DNA from: Virgisporangium aurantiacum
Lineage (GTDB): Bacteria > Actinomycetota > Actinomycetes > Mycobacteriales > Micromonosporaceae
Direction: 5' to 3'
NCBI RefSeq assembly: GCF_016863635.1
Contig: NZ_BOPG01000059.1
Coordinates: forward strand, 1 to 49,200
Length of the DNA stretch: 49,200 bases
Of this stretch, positions 1-8,265 are shown in pieces. The notes below the pieces were generated by a model. That model worked only from the letters and a program-made list of their open reading frames with translations. It was not told where the DNA came from and made no database searches. Both the position numbers and the translations under genes were made by a program. The first letter of the stretch is position 1. Each line of letters starts with the position of its first letter.

Positions 1-90
1 GGGCGGCCCGGCGCGGGGCGGCCCGGCGCGGGGCGGCCCGGCGCGGGGCGGCCCGGCGCGGGGCGGCACGGCGCGGGGCGGCACGGCGCG
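1..90. repeat. 15-bp tandem repeat, six units, in frame with the downstream gene
   Basis: Four copies of GGGCGGCCCGGCGCG are followed by two copies with one C-to-A change (GGGCGGCACGGCGCG). Because 15 is a multiple of three, the frame of the following gene reads it as Gly-Gly-Pro-Ala-Arg four times, then Gly-Gly-Thr-Ala-Arg twice. The array starts at the window edge, so its true copy number is unknown. Confidence 0.95.
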
Positions 91-2479
91 GGGAGACGAG
101 GCGGCGACCGCATCGGGCGGTGTCACGCTAGTCGGGGTGCGGCACCACAGCCCGGCCTGCGCGCGGCTGGTCGAGGCGACGATCGCCCGCCTGCGTCCGG
201 CGCACGTGCTGGTCGAGGGGCCGGCCGACATGAACGGCCGCCTCGACGAACTGCTGCTCGGCCACGACCTGCCGGTCGCGATCTTCAGCAGCTACCGCGA
301 TCCGGAGCGCACCCATGGGTCCTGGGCGCCGTTCTGCGCCTACTCGCCCGAGTACGTGGCGCTCACGGCCGGCCGGGGCGTCGGCGCCGAGGTGCGGTTC
401 GTCGACCTGCCCGCCTGGCACCCGGCGTTCGCACACCGGCAGAACCGGTACGCCGACGCCGAGCAGCGCTACCACGAGGCGGTCGAGCGGCTGTGCGCGC
501 GGTTCGCGGTCGACAACGTCGACACGCTGTGGGACCACCTGGTCGAGATCGAGGACCCGGACGGCATCGAGGAACGCCTCGCCACCTACTTCGACCTCGT
601 TCGCGGTGAGGGTGACGGTGGCGAGGACGACGACGCCCGCGAGGCGTACATGGCCCGCTGGATCCGGGCCGCCGTCGCGGACGCGGGCGACCGGCCGGTG
701 GTGGTGGTCACCGGCGGCTTCCACCGCCCGGCGCTCCTGCGGCTCACGGCCGAACCGTCCACAGAGGACGGTTGGCCCGAGGTGCCGGCCCTGCCCGAGG
801 GGGCGGTGGGCGGCAGCTACCTCGTGCCCTACTCCTTCCGTCGGCTCGACGCGTTCGACGGCTACCAGTCCGGCATGCCGTCCCCGGCCTACTACCAGGA
901 CCTGTGGGACCACGGTCCGCAGGGCGCCGCCGACCGGCTCACCGGTGCCGTCGTCGCCCGGCTGCGCGACCGGCGCCAGCACGTGTCGACCGCCTCGCTC
1001 ATCGCCGCCCGCGCGTCGGCCGCGGGACTGGCCACGGTGCGCGGTCACCGGCATCCGGCCCGCACCGACGTGCTCGACGGGCTCGCCACCACGCTCGTCG
1101 ACGAGGCGCTCGACGTCCCGCTGCCGTGGGCGTCGCGCGGCACGCTGCGCTCCGGCACGCACCCGGTGGTGGTGGAGATGGTGGCGGCGCTGAGCGGCGA
1201 CCGCGTCGGCCGGCTGCATCCCGACACCCCGCTGCCCCCGCTCGTGCACGACGTCGAGGCCGAACTGGAGCGGCTCGGGCTCGACGGCGACCGCGTGGTC
1301 GACCTGAACCTCACCACCGACGCGGGACGCACGCGCAGCCGGATGCTGCACCGCCTGCGGGTGCTGCGGATCCCCGGCGTGCGGCGCGACCACGGCCCGA
1401 CCACCGGCGTCGATCCGGTGTTCGAGGAGGCGTGGACGCTCACGCCCGTCACCGAAAGGCTTCCCGCGCTGATCGAGGCCGGCGCCTACGGCGGCACGCT
1501 CGACGTGGCCGCCACCGCGCTGATCGAGGAGCGCGTCACCGACGCCGGCCCCGACGTCGAGCGGCTGGCCGCAGCCCTCTTCGACGCCGCGCTGTGCGGC
1601 ATCGGCACCCTCCCCGACCGCCTCCTCGACCGGATCGACCGGGCCGTGAACGGCGCGCCGCACCTCGGCCCGCTCGGCGCCGTGCTGACCGTGACCCTGA
1701 CCCTGTGGCGGCACGACCGGCTCCTCGGCACCGCCCGCAGCCTGGCCTTCGGCCGGGTGATCGGCGCCGCGGTGCGCCGGGCACTGTGGCTCGCCGAGGG
1801 CCTGCACGGCGGTCCGGCGCCGGCCGAACCGGCCCGGTTGGCGGCGCTGGTGGCAACCCGCGACGCGATCGTCCACGCCGGTGACGCGGTGGGCGCCGAC
1901 CGGGAATCGGCACTGGAGGTGATGACCCGCGTCGCCGCCGACCGGACCGCCCCGCCCGATGTGCGCGGCGCCGCGTTCGGGTTCACCTGGTCACTCGGCG
2001 CGCCGGCCGGCTCGGCGGGTGGCGCGGCGGGTTCGGTGGGTGGCGCTGGCGGAGCGGCGGGTCTCGCCGGCGGTGCGGCGGGTCTCGCGGGTGGCGTGGT
2101 GGGGGGTGCGGAGAGGGCGATGGCGGCGGTGCGGTCGGCGGGGGCGGCGGATACCGTCGGCGACTGGTTGGCGGGGTTGTTCGCGTTGGCACGTGAGGAG
2201 GTGCTGCACGCGGAGGGCGTCGTCGGGATGCTGGATGAGTTGGTCGACGGGATGGGGGAGCACGACTTCCTGGTGGCGCTGCCCGCCCTGCGGCAGGCGT
2301 TCTCCTGGTTTCCGCCGCGCGAGCGGGAGACGATCGCGGGGCTGGTGCTGGCCCGGCGGGGTCACGGGGGGACGGGACGCGACCTGCTCCGGGACGCCGT
2401 CGACCCCGATGCGGTCGTGCGCGCGTTGGTGCTGGAGCGCACGGTCGACGCGCTGCTCACCCGGGAGGGGTTGATATGA
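2..2479 (+). CDS. YehM-like DUF5682 family protein, 5' end outside the window
   Basis: A large cytoplasmic protein resembling E. coli YehM (DUF5682), part of a MoxR-type ATPase / VWA / SWIM module whose molecular role is unknown. Shared signatures are RHHSPACARLV near the start, EGPADMNGRLDELLLGHDLPV, a PYSFRRLDAFDGYQSGMP block, and PPRERETIAGLVL near the end. A GTG at 137 is possible, but it falls inside the conserved first strand (VTLVGVRHHSP), and the frame is open with no start codon back to base 2, so translation probably begins upstream with a GGPAR-repeat head. From GTG 137 it is 780 residues. A Gly/Ala/Val-rich insertion (about 1999-2120) looks like slippage expansion. The stop overlaps the next start (ATGA at 2476). 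Confidence 0.85.
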   Translation, partial: GGPARGGPARGGPARGGPARGGTARGGTARGDEAATASGGVTLVGVRHHSPACARLVEATIARLRPAHVLVEGPADMNGRLDELLLGHDLPVAIFSSYRDPERTHGSWAPFCAYSPEYVALTAGRGVGAEVRFVDLPAWHPAFAHRQNRYADAEQRYHEAVERLCARFAVDNVDTLWDHLVEIEDPDGIEERLATYFDLVRGEGDGGEDDDAREAYMARWIRAAVADAGDRPVVVVTGGFHRPALLRLTAEPSTEDGWPEVPALPEGAVGGSYLVPYSFRRLDAFDGYQSGMPSPAYYQDLWDHGPQGAADRLTGAVVARLRDRRQHVSTASLIAARASAAGLATVRGHRHPARTDVLDGLATTLVDEALDVPLPWASRGTLRSGTHPVVVEMVAALSGDRVGRLHPDTPLPPLVHDVEAELERLGLDGDRVVDLNLTTDAGRTRSRMLHRLRVLRIPGVRRDHGPTTGVDPVFEEAWTLTPVTERLPALIEAGAYGGTLDVAATALIEERVTDAGPDVERLAAALFDAALCGIGTLPDRLLDRIDRAVNGAPHLGPLGAVLTVTLTLWRHDRLLGTARSLAFGRVIGAAVRRALWLAEGLHGGPAPAEPARLAALVATRDAIVHAGDAVGADRESALEVMTRVAADRTAPPDVRGAAFGFTWSLGAPAGSAGGAAGSVGGAGGAAGLAGGAAGLAGGVVGGAERAMAAVRSAGAADTVGDWLAGLFALAREEVLHAEGVVGMLDELVDGMGEHDFLVALPALRQAFSWFPPRERETIAGLVLARRGHGGTGRDLLRDAVDPDAVVRALVLERTVDALLTREGLI

Positions 2480-3720
2480 CGACCGGATCGGGTAGTGATC
2501 AAATCGCGGATCCCGGGTTGGAGCGGTGGCGGCTGATCCTCGGTGAGGCGGGGGATGCCTGTACCGGTGGGGGTGGCATGAGTGAGGAGGGGGCTGCCCG
2601 CGACGCCGCGCTCGACTGGCTCTACGGGCGGGACGAGGACCTGGCCAAGCGGGGCGTGCGGCGGGGCGCCGGCCGTGGGGGCGCGGGCGGCGGTGCGAAC
2701 GGCCGAGGCGGTGCGGGCGGTGGTGCGAACGGGCGCGGGGGAGCTGCCGGCGACGGTCGGGCGGGCGGAAGTGGGCCGTCGCAGCTCACCACCGTCGACT
2801 GGCTGGACGAGATCACGCGGTTGTTTCCGCGGGAGACGATCGAGCGGCTCGAGCGGGACGCGGTGGAGCGGTACGAGATTCACGATGTGGTGACCGACCC
2901 GGCTGTGCTGGCGCGCATCGAGCCCAACGCGACCCTGCTCAAGGCGGTGTTGCGTACCAAGCACCTGATGAACCCGGAGGTGCTGCGGCTGGCGCGGCGC
3001 ATCGTCGAGCAGGTGGTGCGGGATCTCATGGAGAAGCTCGCCCAGGAGGTGCGGATCGCGTTCACCGGGGCTCGGGCGCGCACGCCCAGCCGGTTCAAGC
3101 TTGCCCGCAATTTTGACGTCCGGCGCACGATTCGCCGCAACCTTGCCCACCACGATCCCGAGACGAAGCGGATCGCGGTCGAGACGCCGTATTTCCTGTC
3201 GCGCACGCGCAAGCACATGGAGCAGTGGCAGGTGATCCTCGTCGTCGACCAGTCGGGGTCGATGACGGGGTCGGTGATCCACTCCGCGGTGACGGCGGCG
3301 TGCCTGTGGGGGTTGCCCGGCGTGCGAACGCACCTGATCGCCTTCGACACCAACGTGGTCGACCTGACCAGCGACGTCGACGACCCGGTCGAGCTGCTGA
3401 TGAAGGTGCAGCTCGGTGGCGGCACCGACATCGCCCGTGCGGTGGCGTACGGCGCGCAACTGATCGACCAGCCGCGCCGGACGATTCTCGCGGTGATCAC
3501 GGACTTCTACGAGGGCGGCAGCGAGGCGCGGCTGCTGCGCACGGTCAAGGACCTGGTGGGGCAGGGCACGATCGTGCTCGGGCTGGCGGCGCTCGACGAG
3601 GACGCCAACCCCGTCTACGACCGCGAGCTCGCCCAGCGCATCGCCGACCTCGGTGCGCACGTCGGCGCGATGACGCCCGGCGAGCTGGCCGCGTTCGTCG
3701 CCGAGCGGGTGGGCCGATGA
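2476..3720 (+). CDS. YehP-like von Willebrand factor A domain protein
   Basis: 414 residues. The C-terminal half is a VWA domain with a complete metal-ion-dependent adhesion site: D258-Q-S260-G-S262, T317 in GGGTD and D343 in ITDF. Such proteins usually act as cytoplasmic adaptors for MoxR AAA+ ATPases, and this matches the YehP position between YehM-like and SWIM genes. Residues 65-100 form a disordered Gly/Arg/Asn tract in which the ten-residue unit GRGGAGGGAN occurs twice, resembling the low-complexity insertions in its upstream neighbour. ATG 2476 overlaps the previous TGA, giving tight translational coupling. The MoxR partner should lie upstream of the window. Confidence 0.88.
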   Translation: MTTGSGSDQIADPGLERWRLILGEAGDACTGGGGMSEEGAARDAALDWLYGRDEDLAKRGVRRGAGRGGAGGGANGRGGAGGGANGRGGAAGDGRAGGSGPSQLTTVDWLDEITRLFPRETIERLERDAVERYEIHDVVTDPAVLARIEPNATLLKAVLRTKHLMNPEVLRLARRIVEQVVRDLMEKLAQEVRIAFTGARARTPSRFKLARNFDVRRTIRRNLAHHDPETKRIAVETPYFLSRTRKHMEQWQVILVVDQSGSMTGSVIHSAVTAACLWGLPGVRTHLIAFDTNVVDLTSDVDDPVELLMKVQLGGGTDIARAVAYGAQLIDQPRRTILAVITDFYEGGSEARLLRTVKDLVGQGTIVLGLAALDEDANPVYDRELAQRIADLGAHVGAMTPGELAAFVAERVGR

Positions 3721-3766
3721 GAGCCGGGCGGGTGGGGCGATGAGAGCCGGGCGGGTGGGGCGATGA
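3716..3766 (+). promoter_or_regulatory. Relay of duplicated start/stop junctions (two 8-codon mini-ORFs)
   Basis: A 23-bp unit (GATGAGAGC through GGTGGGGC) occurs at 3716-3738 and 3739-3761, and its first nine bases recur at 3762. Each unit carries ATGA. ATG 3717 overlaps the VWA stop and encodes MRAGRVGR, ending at 3741-3743. ATG 3740 overlaps that stop, encodes MRAGRVGR again and ends at 3764-3766, overlapping ATG 3763 of the SWIM gene. A ribosome could pass through two mini-ORFs by successive ATGA re-initiation. Confidence 0.85.
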
Positions 3767-5742
3767 GAGCGGACCTGCTCGCTTTGACGACCGATGCGTT
3801 GACGACGTTGACCAACCGGGGTCTGGTCAAGCGGGCGACGAAGGAGGTCGACGCGGCGGCGCCGGCGTTGGTGTCGGACGGCGACGGGACGCTGACGGGC
3901 ACGTTCGGCGACGGGGTCAGCACCAGGCTGCCGGTGGGTGGCGGGCTCGACGCGGCGACCTGCACATGCGGGGCGAGCGGGGTGTGCCGGCACGTGCTGG
4001 TGGTGGTGCTCGCGTACCAGCGCGACGCGGCCGGTGCCGGCGCCGAGGCGCCACCGGAACCGGAGAATGCGGTACCAGCGGCGACCTCAGACGCGTCTTC
4101 AAGAATCCACGCGACCACCGGATGGTCGCCCGGGGCCTTCACCGACGATCAGCTGGCCGCGCGGATCGGGAAGCGGCTGATGACGTCGGCGCAGCGGGCG
4201 GCGCGGGCCGGATACGCGGCGCGGGTGGTGCGGGCGACGGCGGCCGACCCGGCGCCGCGGGTGGAGCTCAGCTCCTGCTCCGTGCGGTTCCTGGTGCCCG
4301 CCGACCTCGGGTTCACGCACACCGACGCGGTGAAGGGCGCCCGCGACGACGTGATCGCGCTGGCGGTGTGGGCGTTCCGGGTCGCCGACGAGCGGCATCC
4401 CGGGGTTCCCGACGTGCAGGTGCAGGTCGGCGGGTCTTTGGACACGTCGGAGACCGGGCTCGCGGAGGCGGTGGCGCTGGCCGACGAGGTGCTGCGGACC
4501 GGCGCGGTGCACGCGGGGGCCGGGCTCGGCGGCGCGATCGCGGGCGTTCAGCGGACGCTCGACGCGGCCGGCCTGCGCTGGCCGCTGCTCGCCGTCGGCG
4601 ACGTGGCCGAGCAACTGACCGCGTACGCCGAGCGCAGCAGCCGCTACCGGCCCGACCTGCTCGCCGACCTGGTGACCGAACTGCACGCCCGCCATCGTGC
4701 GGCCGCGAAGGGCGACGGCCTGCGCTCGCGCATCCTCGGCACGGAGGAGGCGGCACAGACGCCGCTGCGCCGGCTCCGCCTCGACGGGCTGGGATGCAGG
4801 ATCACCGGCGACGCGACCGAGCGGGTGGTGGAGATCTTCCTCGCCCACGCCGACAGCGCGACCGTGCTGGTGATCCGCCGGATCTGGCCGGTGTCCGGGC
4901 CCGACGACCGGGTGACCAACCGGCGGATCGCCGGTGCCACGGTGGCGGCGCTGGCGGCCGGCTCGGTGGTGACCGAGTCGGCGGTGCGCAGCGCCAGCCG
5001 CACGGTGCGGTTGGGCACCGGCAACCTGGCGAAGACCTCGGTCGGCCCGTCGTCCGGCGCCTGGGACAAGCTGCCGGCGGGGCTGATCGTCCGCGACCTC
5101 CCCGCGGCGGCGGCCGAGCTCGACGAGCTGCCGCCGCGCTTCGTGCGGCCCCGGGTCGAGGCGGAACTGGTGCGGGTGGTGGAGATCGCCGAGGTGCGCG
5201 ACATCGTGTACGCGCCGGGTGCCCAGCGGCTCGACGCGGTGATCGTCGACCCGGCCGGGGCGCCGGGGCTCGTGTCGTCGGTGTACCGGCCGACGGCGCC
5301 GGGTGGCCTCGACGCGCTGGCCCGGGCGTTGAGCGACGGGCCGCGGTTCGTCAGCGGGACGCTCCGGCGCCACGCCGGCGCGGTGGTGGTGGACCCGCTG
5401 GCGGTGGCCGTCGACGGTCGCGTCGTCGTGCCCGACCTCGCCGTCGACGAGCCCGCGGTGGCGCTGGCGACGGGATCGTTCGTCGAGTCGGACGCGCTCG
5501 ATCTCGCCGTCGACGGTGCGGTGTCGGTGCTGGCGGAGGTGGCCCACCGCGGGCTGGACCACCTGCCGACGACGTTCCCGGAGCGGCTGCGGGCGGCGGC
5601 GGCCGAGCTGTCGCGGGCCGGGCTGGCCCGGGCGGCGGGGTCGGTGTCGGCGTTCGCGGCGGCGCCGCCCGCCTCGGCGGAGGCCGTGGTGGCCTGGGTG
5701 GACGCGTACCTGAGGCTCGCGGTGACCAGCGACCTTCGCTGA
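3763..5742 (+). CDS. YehQ-like SWIM zinc-finger protein
   Basis: 659 residues. The SWIM motif CxC-x5-CxH is intact at C67, C69, C75 and H77 and is predicted to bind zinc and to mediate DNA or protein contact. The remainder is an alpha/beta-rich region of unknown fold with no membrane segment. Position and composition match YehQ, the last member of yehL-yehM-yehP-yehQ. Translation is fed from the VWA gene through the ATGA relay. ATG 3763 is chosen because the frame has no better upstream start and the protein begins MRADLLALTTDALTTLTNRGLV, a typical helical head before the finger. It ends 1 bp before the convergent gene. Confidence 0.83.
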   Translation: MRADLLALTTDALTTLTNRGLVKRATKEVDAAAPALVSDGDGTLTGTFGDGVSTRLPVGGGLDAATCTCGASGVCRHVLVVVLAYQRDAAGAGAEAPPEPENAVPAATSDASSRIHATTGWSPGAFTDDQLAARIGKRLMTSAQRAARAGYAARVVRATAADPAPRVELSSCSVRFLVPADLGFTHTDAVKGARDDVIALAVWAFRVADERHPGVPDVQVQVGGSLDTSETGLAEAVALADEVLRTGAVHAGAGLGGAIAGVQRTLDAAGLRWPLLAVGDVAEQLTAYAERSSRYRPDLLADLVTELHARHRAAAKGDGLRSRILGTEEAAQTPLRRLRLDGLGCRITGDATERVVEIFLAHADSATVLVIRRIWPVSGPDDRVTNRRIAGATVAALAAGSVVTESAVRSASRTVRLGTGNLAKTSVGPSSGAWDKLPAGLIVRDLPAAAAELDELPPRFVRPRVEAELVRVVEIAEVRDIVYAPGAQRLDAVIVDPAGAPGLVSSVYRPTAPGGLDALARALSDGPRFVSGTLRRHAGAVVVDPLAVAVDGRVVVPDLAVDEPAVALATGSFVESDALDLAVDGAVSVLAEVAHRGLDHLPTTFPERLRAAAAELSRAGLARAAGSVSAFAAAPPASAEAVVAWVDAYLRLAVTSDLR

Positions 5743-5743
5743 G

Positions 5744-6502
5744 TTACTCGTGCGGGAGGAGACGGCGCCAGCCGGCCGCGAGGTACCTGCCGTTCGGGGC
5801 GCGGTACGTGGTGAACGTCCACGCGTCCCTATGAGAATTGGCGTGGGGGATCGCCCGGACCGCCGCGCGGGCGGACCGGCCGTACAGGTCCACCGAACCG
5901 GAGAACTGGTCGGGCGGCGGGATCGGGACCGGCACGTCCGCCGGCCACGGCGGCACCGGCGTGGCGGGTGGCTGCTCGACCCGCATGGTCACGAGGCGGA
6001 TGGCGGCCGGCGCGAACGGGTGGCCGCGCAGGGCCCAGTCGCGGAGATCGGTGAACTCGTCCAGAAGATCGTAGAGGGGACGCGGGAACGCGCGCTGCTC
6101 GCGCAGCACGGCCAGCCCCTCGGCCGAGATGCTCCACGTGCGGCCGCCCCGGCGGGCGGTGAACTTCGTGGCCGGCACGTCGGCGACGACCGGGGAGCCC
6201 GGGCGCTTCACGCCGTTGTCCGGGTTGCGCAGCACCGACGCGGCGAAGTCGACGAACTCGTTCAGCGCTCCCCGCCGCAGCCGGCGGTACTCGGCGGCGT
6301 CGGCCACCACCAGGCCGTCGCCGTAGACGGCCAGTTGCGGTGGACGCAGTTGCAGGTACCCGGCCGGGACGAAACCGCCCAGCTCCTCCCACAACGCCAC
6401 CGGGCGGCTGCTCGTCCCCGCGATGGCCGGGACGGCCGCTCCCGCGCCTGCTACGGTGCCGGCGACGGCGGCCGCGACACCCAGGAACCCCCGACGATCC
6501 AT
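5744..6502 (-). CDS. Tat-exported protein of unknown function
   Basis: 252 residues. The N-terminus MDRRGFLGVAAAVAGTVAGA is a twin-arginine signal (RRGFL) followed by a hydrophobic stretch and an A-x-A-like cleavage region near residue 28, so the mature protein is predicted to be outside the membrane. I recognise no family in the mature part. It contains a Trp/Pro-rich segment (PPWPADVPVPIPPPDQF) and a C-terminal NGRYLAAGWRRLLPHE. The ATG has a purine-rich GGGGGTACGAAG upstream. The gene converges on the SWIM gene with a 1-bp gap and diverges from the next lipoprotein gene. Confidence 0.75.
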   Translation of the reverse strand: MDRRGFLGVAAAVAGTVAGAGAAVPAIAGTSSRPVALWEELGGFVPAGYLQLRPPQLAVYGDGLVVADAAEYRRLRRGALNEFVDFAASVLRNPDNGVKRPGSPVVADVPATKFTARRGGRTWSISAEGLAVLREQRAFPRPLYDLLDEFTDLRDWALRGHPFAPAAIRLVTMRVEQPPATPVPPWPADVPVPIPPPDQFSGSVDLYGRSARAAVRAIPHANSHRDAWTFTTYRAPNGRYLAAGWRRLLPHE

Positions 6503-6621
6503 CTTCGTACCCCCGTGCGTTGCCGATCTCCCCGGTCAGTCTTCACGGAGGGGGACAATTCGTGACGGAAACCGGGGTATACGACTCCAACGCGTGACCG
6601 CGTCGTTGAAGGGGGGTGGCA

Positions 6622-7617
6622 GTGATCCGGATGGCGACGGCCCTGGCTATCTTGTCGCTCGTGGCGGGCGGCATGGCGGGCGGAATAGCGGGCTGCGGTG
6701 CGGACGACACCGACGAGACGGCGTCGGCCGCTTCCACGGCGGCGTCGGCGTCGCCGTTGGTCGCGTCTGTTTCGCCCAGCGCCTCCGCGCCGCCCAGCGC
6801 CACCCCGGCGCAGACCGTCGCGCTGCCGACGGGGGTCACGGCCGGAGTGGCCGTCTACGACCGGAAGGCCGCGGCGTTCACCGTCCAGCACAACGTCGAG
6901 CAGCGGTTCCGGTCGGCGTCGCTGGTGAAGCTGCTCATCGCGATCGACTACCTCTGGACCCGGGAGACCGTCGCCGCCGGCGAGCGGAAGCAACTCGACC
7001 TCATGCTCAGCCGCAGCGACGACAACGCCGCGAGCCACTTCTACAACCTGGGCGGCCGGACGGCGGTCATCGCCCGGATGAACCAGCGGCTGGGCATGAC
7101 CGTCGTCCCGCCGACCGCGCCCCGCACCGGCTGGGGCTCCACCGAGGTGAGCGCGGCGCATCTGGTGCGCGTCTACCGGTATCTGCTCGACGAGGCGCCG
7201 GCGCGGGTGGGGCAGTACATCCTGGGACGCCTGCGCAAGGGGACGTTCACGAAGTGCGGCACCGACGGGTACGACCAGTCGTTCGGGATCCCGTCGGCGT
7301 TTCCGGGCGTGCCGTGGGCGGCGAAGCAGGGCTGGTACGAGTTCGCGAGCGCGCCGAAGAACTGCACGAGCGCGACGCCGGCGGTGTTCGTGCCCGCCGA
7401 GGCCGAGGTCGTGCCGGTGGAGTTCGTGCCGGTGGAGGTCGCGCCGGCGCTCGCCCCGGTCGATTTCACCGGGGAGGCGCTGCACACGACGGGGATCGTC
7501 GGACCGGACGACCGCAGCATCGTCGTGATCCTCACGGTGCATCCGCACGGCACGCAGTACTCCGTGGCGACGGCGGCGGTCACGAAGCTGGCGGCGTCAC
7601 TCCCGCTCACCGCGTAG
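6622..7617 (+). CDS. Class A beta-lactamase-fold serine hydrolase lipoprotein
   Basis: About 331 residues. The leader ends in a lipobox (GGIAGC), followed by a Thr/Ser/Ala linker and a serine hydrolase domain with S100-L-V-K103 (SxxK), S132-D-D-N135 (SxN-like) and K235-Q-G (KxG). It is probably a surface penicillin-interactive or beta-lactamase-related enzyme; activity cannot be told from sequence. A segment rich in Val/Glu/Pro (EVVPVEFVPVEVAP) interrupts the C-terminal part. The start is taken as GTG 6622 because the purine run GAAGGGGGG (6608-6616) lies 5 nt before it; GTG 6616 overlaps that run, and ATG 6631 is the other candidate. It ends in TAG and overlaps the convergent regulator gene by 21 bp. 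Confidence 0.82.
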   Translation: MIRMATALAILSLVAGGMAGGIAGCGADDTDETASAASTAASASPLVASVSPSASAPPSATPAQTVALPTGVTAGVAVYDRKAAAFTVQHNVEQRFRSASLVKLLIAIDYLWTRETVAAGERKQLDLMLSRSDDNAASHFYNLGGRTAVIARMNQRLGMTVVPPTAPRTGWGSTEVSAAHLVRVYRYLLDEAPARVGQYILGRLRKGTFTKCGTDGYDQSFGIPSAFPGVPWAAKQGWYEFASAPKNCTSATPAVFVPAEAEVVPVEFVPVEVAPALAPVDFTGEALHTTGIVGPDDRSIVVILTVHPHGTQYSVATAAVTKLAASLPLTA

Positions 7618-8265
7618 CCCGGCTCGAAGGCCGGCATCGTGGGCGAGCAGCGCGGCCTCCGTGCGGTTGCCGCAGCCCAGTTTGACGAGCAGCCGCGAAA
7701 CATAGCCCTTCACGGTCGCCTCGGACAGGTGCAGCCGGCGCGCGATCTGCTGGTTCGACCGGCCGGCGCCGAGGCTCGCCAGCACCTCCACCTCGCGATC
7801 GGTGAGCGAGCCGACGAGCGTGCGGGCGCGCTCGGCGTCGGCGGTGTTGTTCACCAGCCGCTGCGCGGGCACCGCCGACAGCACCGTGTGCCCGGCCGCC
7901 GCCACCCGTACCAGGTCGACCAGGTCCTCGGGCGACGTCGACTTCACCAGGAACCCGACCGCGCCGGCCCGCAACGCGCGCAGCACGTACTCGTCGAGGT
8001 CGAACGTCGTCAGCGCCACCACACGGGGCGGGGAGGGCAGCGTGACGATGCGCTCGATCGCGGCGAGCCCGTCGACGCCGGGCATCCGCAGGTCCATCAG
8101 CACGACGTCGGGCGTGAGGCGCACGGTGGCCTCGACCGCGTCGGCGCCGTCGTAGGCCTCGCCGACCACCTCCAGGCCGGGCGCGGCGGCGAGAATCGTG
8201 CGCAGGTGCGCGCAGACCATGCGTTCGTCGTCGACGACGAGGATGCGGATCGCGGCGCCGCTCAT
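7597..8265 (-). CDS. NarL/FixJ-family response regulator
   Basis: 222 residues. The receiver domain has the acidic pair D12-D13, phospho-acceptor D58 in VVLMDLRMPG and a conserved Lys in FLVKS. The C-terminal LuxR-type helix-turn-helix reads LTDREVEVLASLGAGRSNQQIARRLHLSEATVKGYVSRLL. Its ATG (8265-8263) overlaps the kinase stop by ATGA, so the pair is translationally coupled. The longer open frame upstream lies over the kinase gene and is not used. The target is unknown; the convergent beta-lactamase-fold gene and the divergent DUF418 gene are neighbours but no common site is visible. Confidence 0.93.
   Translation of the reverse strand: MSGAAIRILVVDDERMVCAHLRTILAAAPGLEVVGEAYDGADAVEATVRLTPDVVLMDLRMPGVDGLAAIERIVTLPSPPRVVALTTFDLDEYVLRALRAGAVGFLVKSTSPEDLVDLVRVAAAGHTVLSAVPAQRLVNNTADAERARTLVGSLTDREVEVLASLGAGRSNQQIARRLHLSEATVKGYVSRLLVKLGCGNRTEAALLAHDAGLRAGLRGERE

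Noticed and set aside
1..90. CRISPR-like array
   Set aside because: The 15-bp units are contiguous with no spacers and are in frame with the following coding sequence.
6503..6621. GTATAC as a shared bidirectional -10 between the Tat and lipoprotein genes
   Set aside because: Neither orientation gives TAnnnT with a usable -35, so it does not meet the standard used for the 44733 site.
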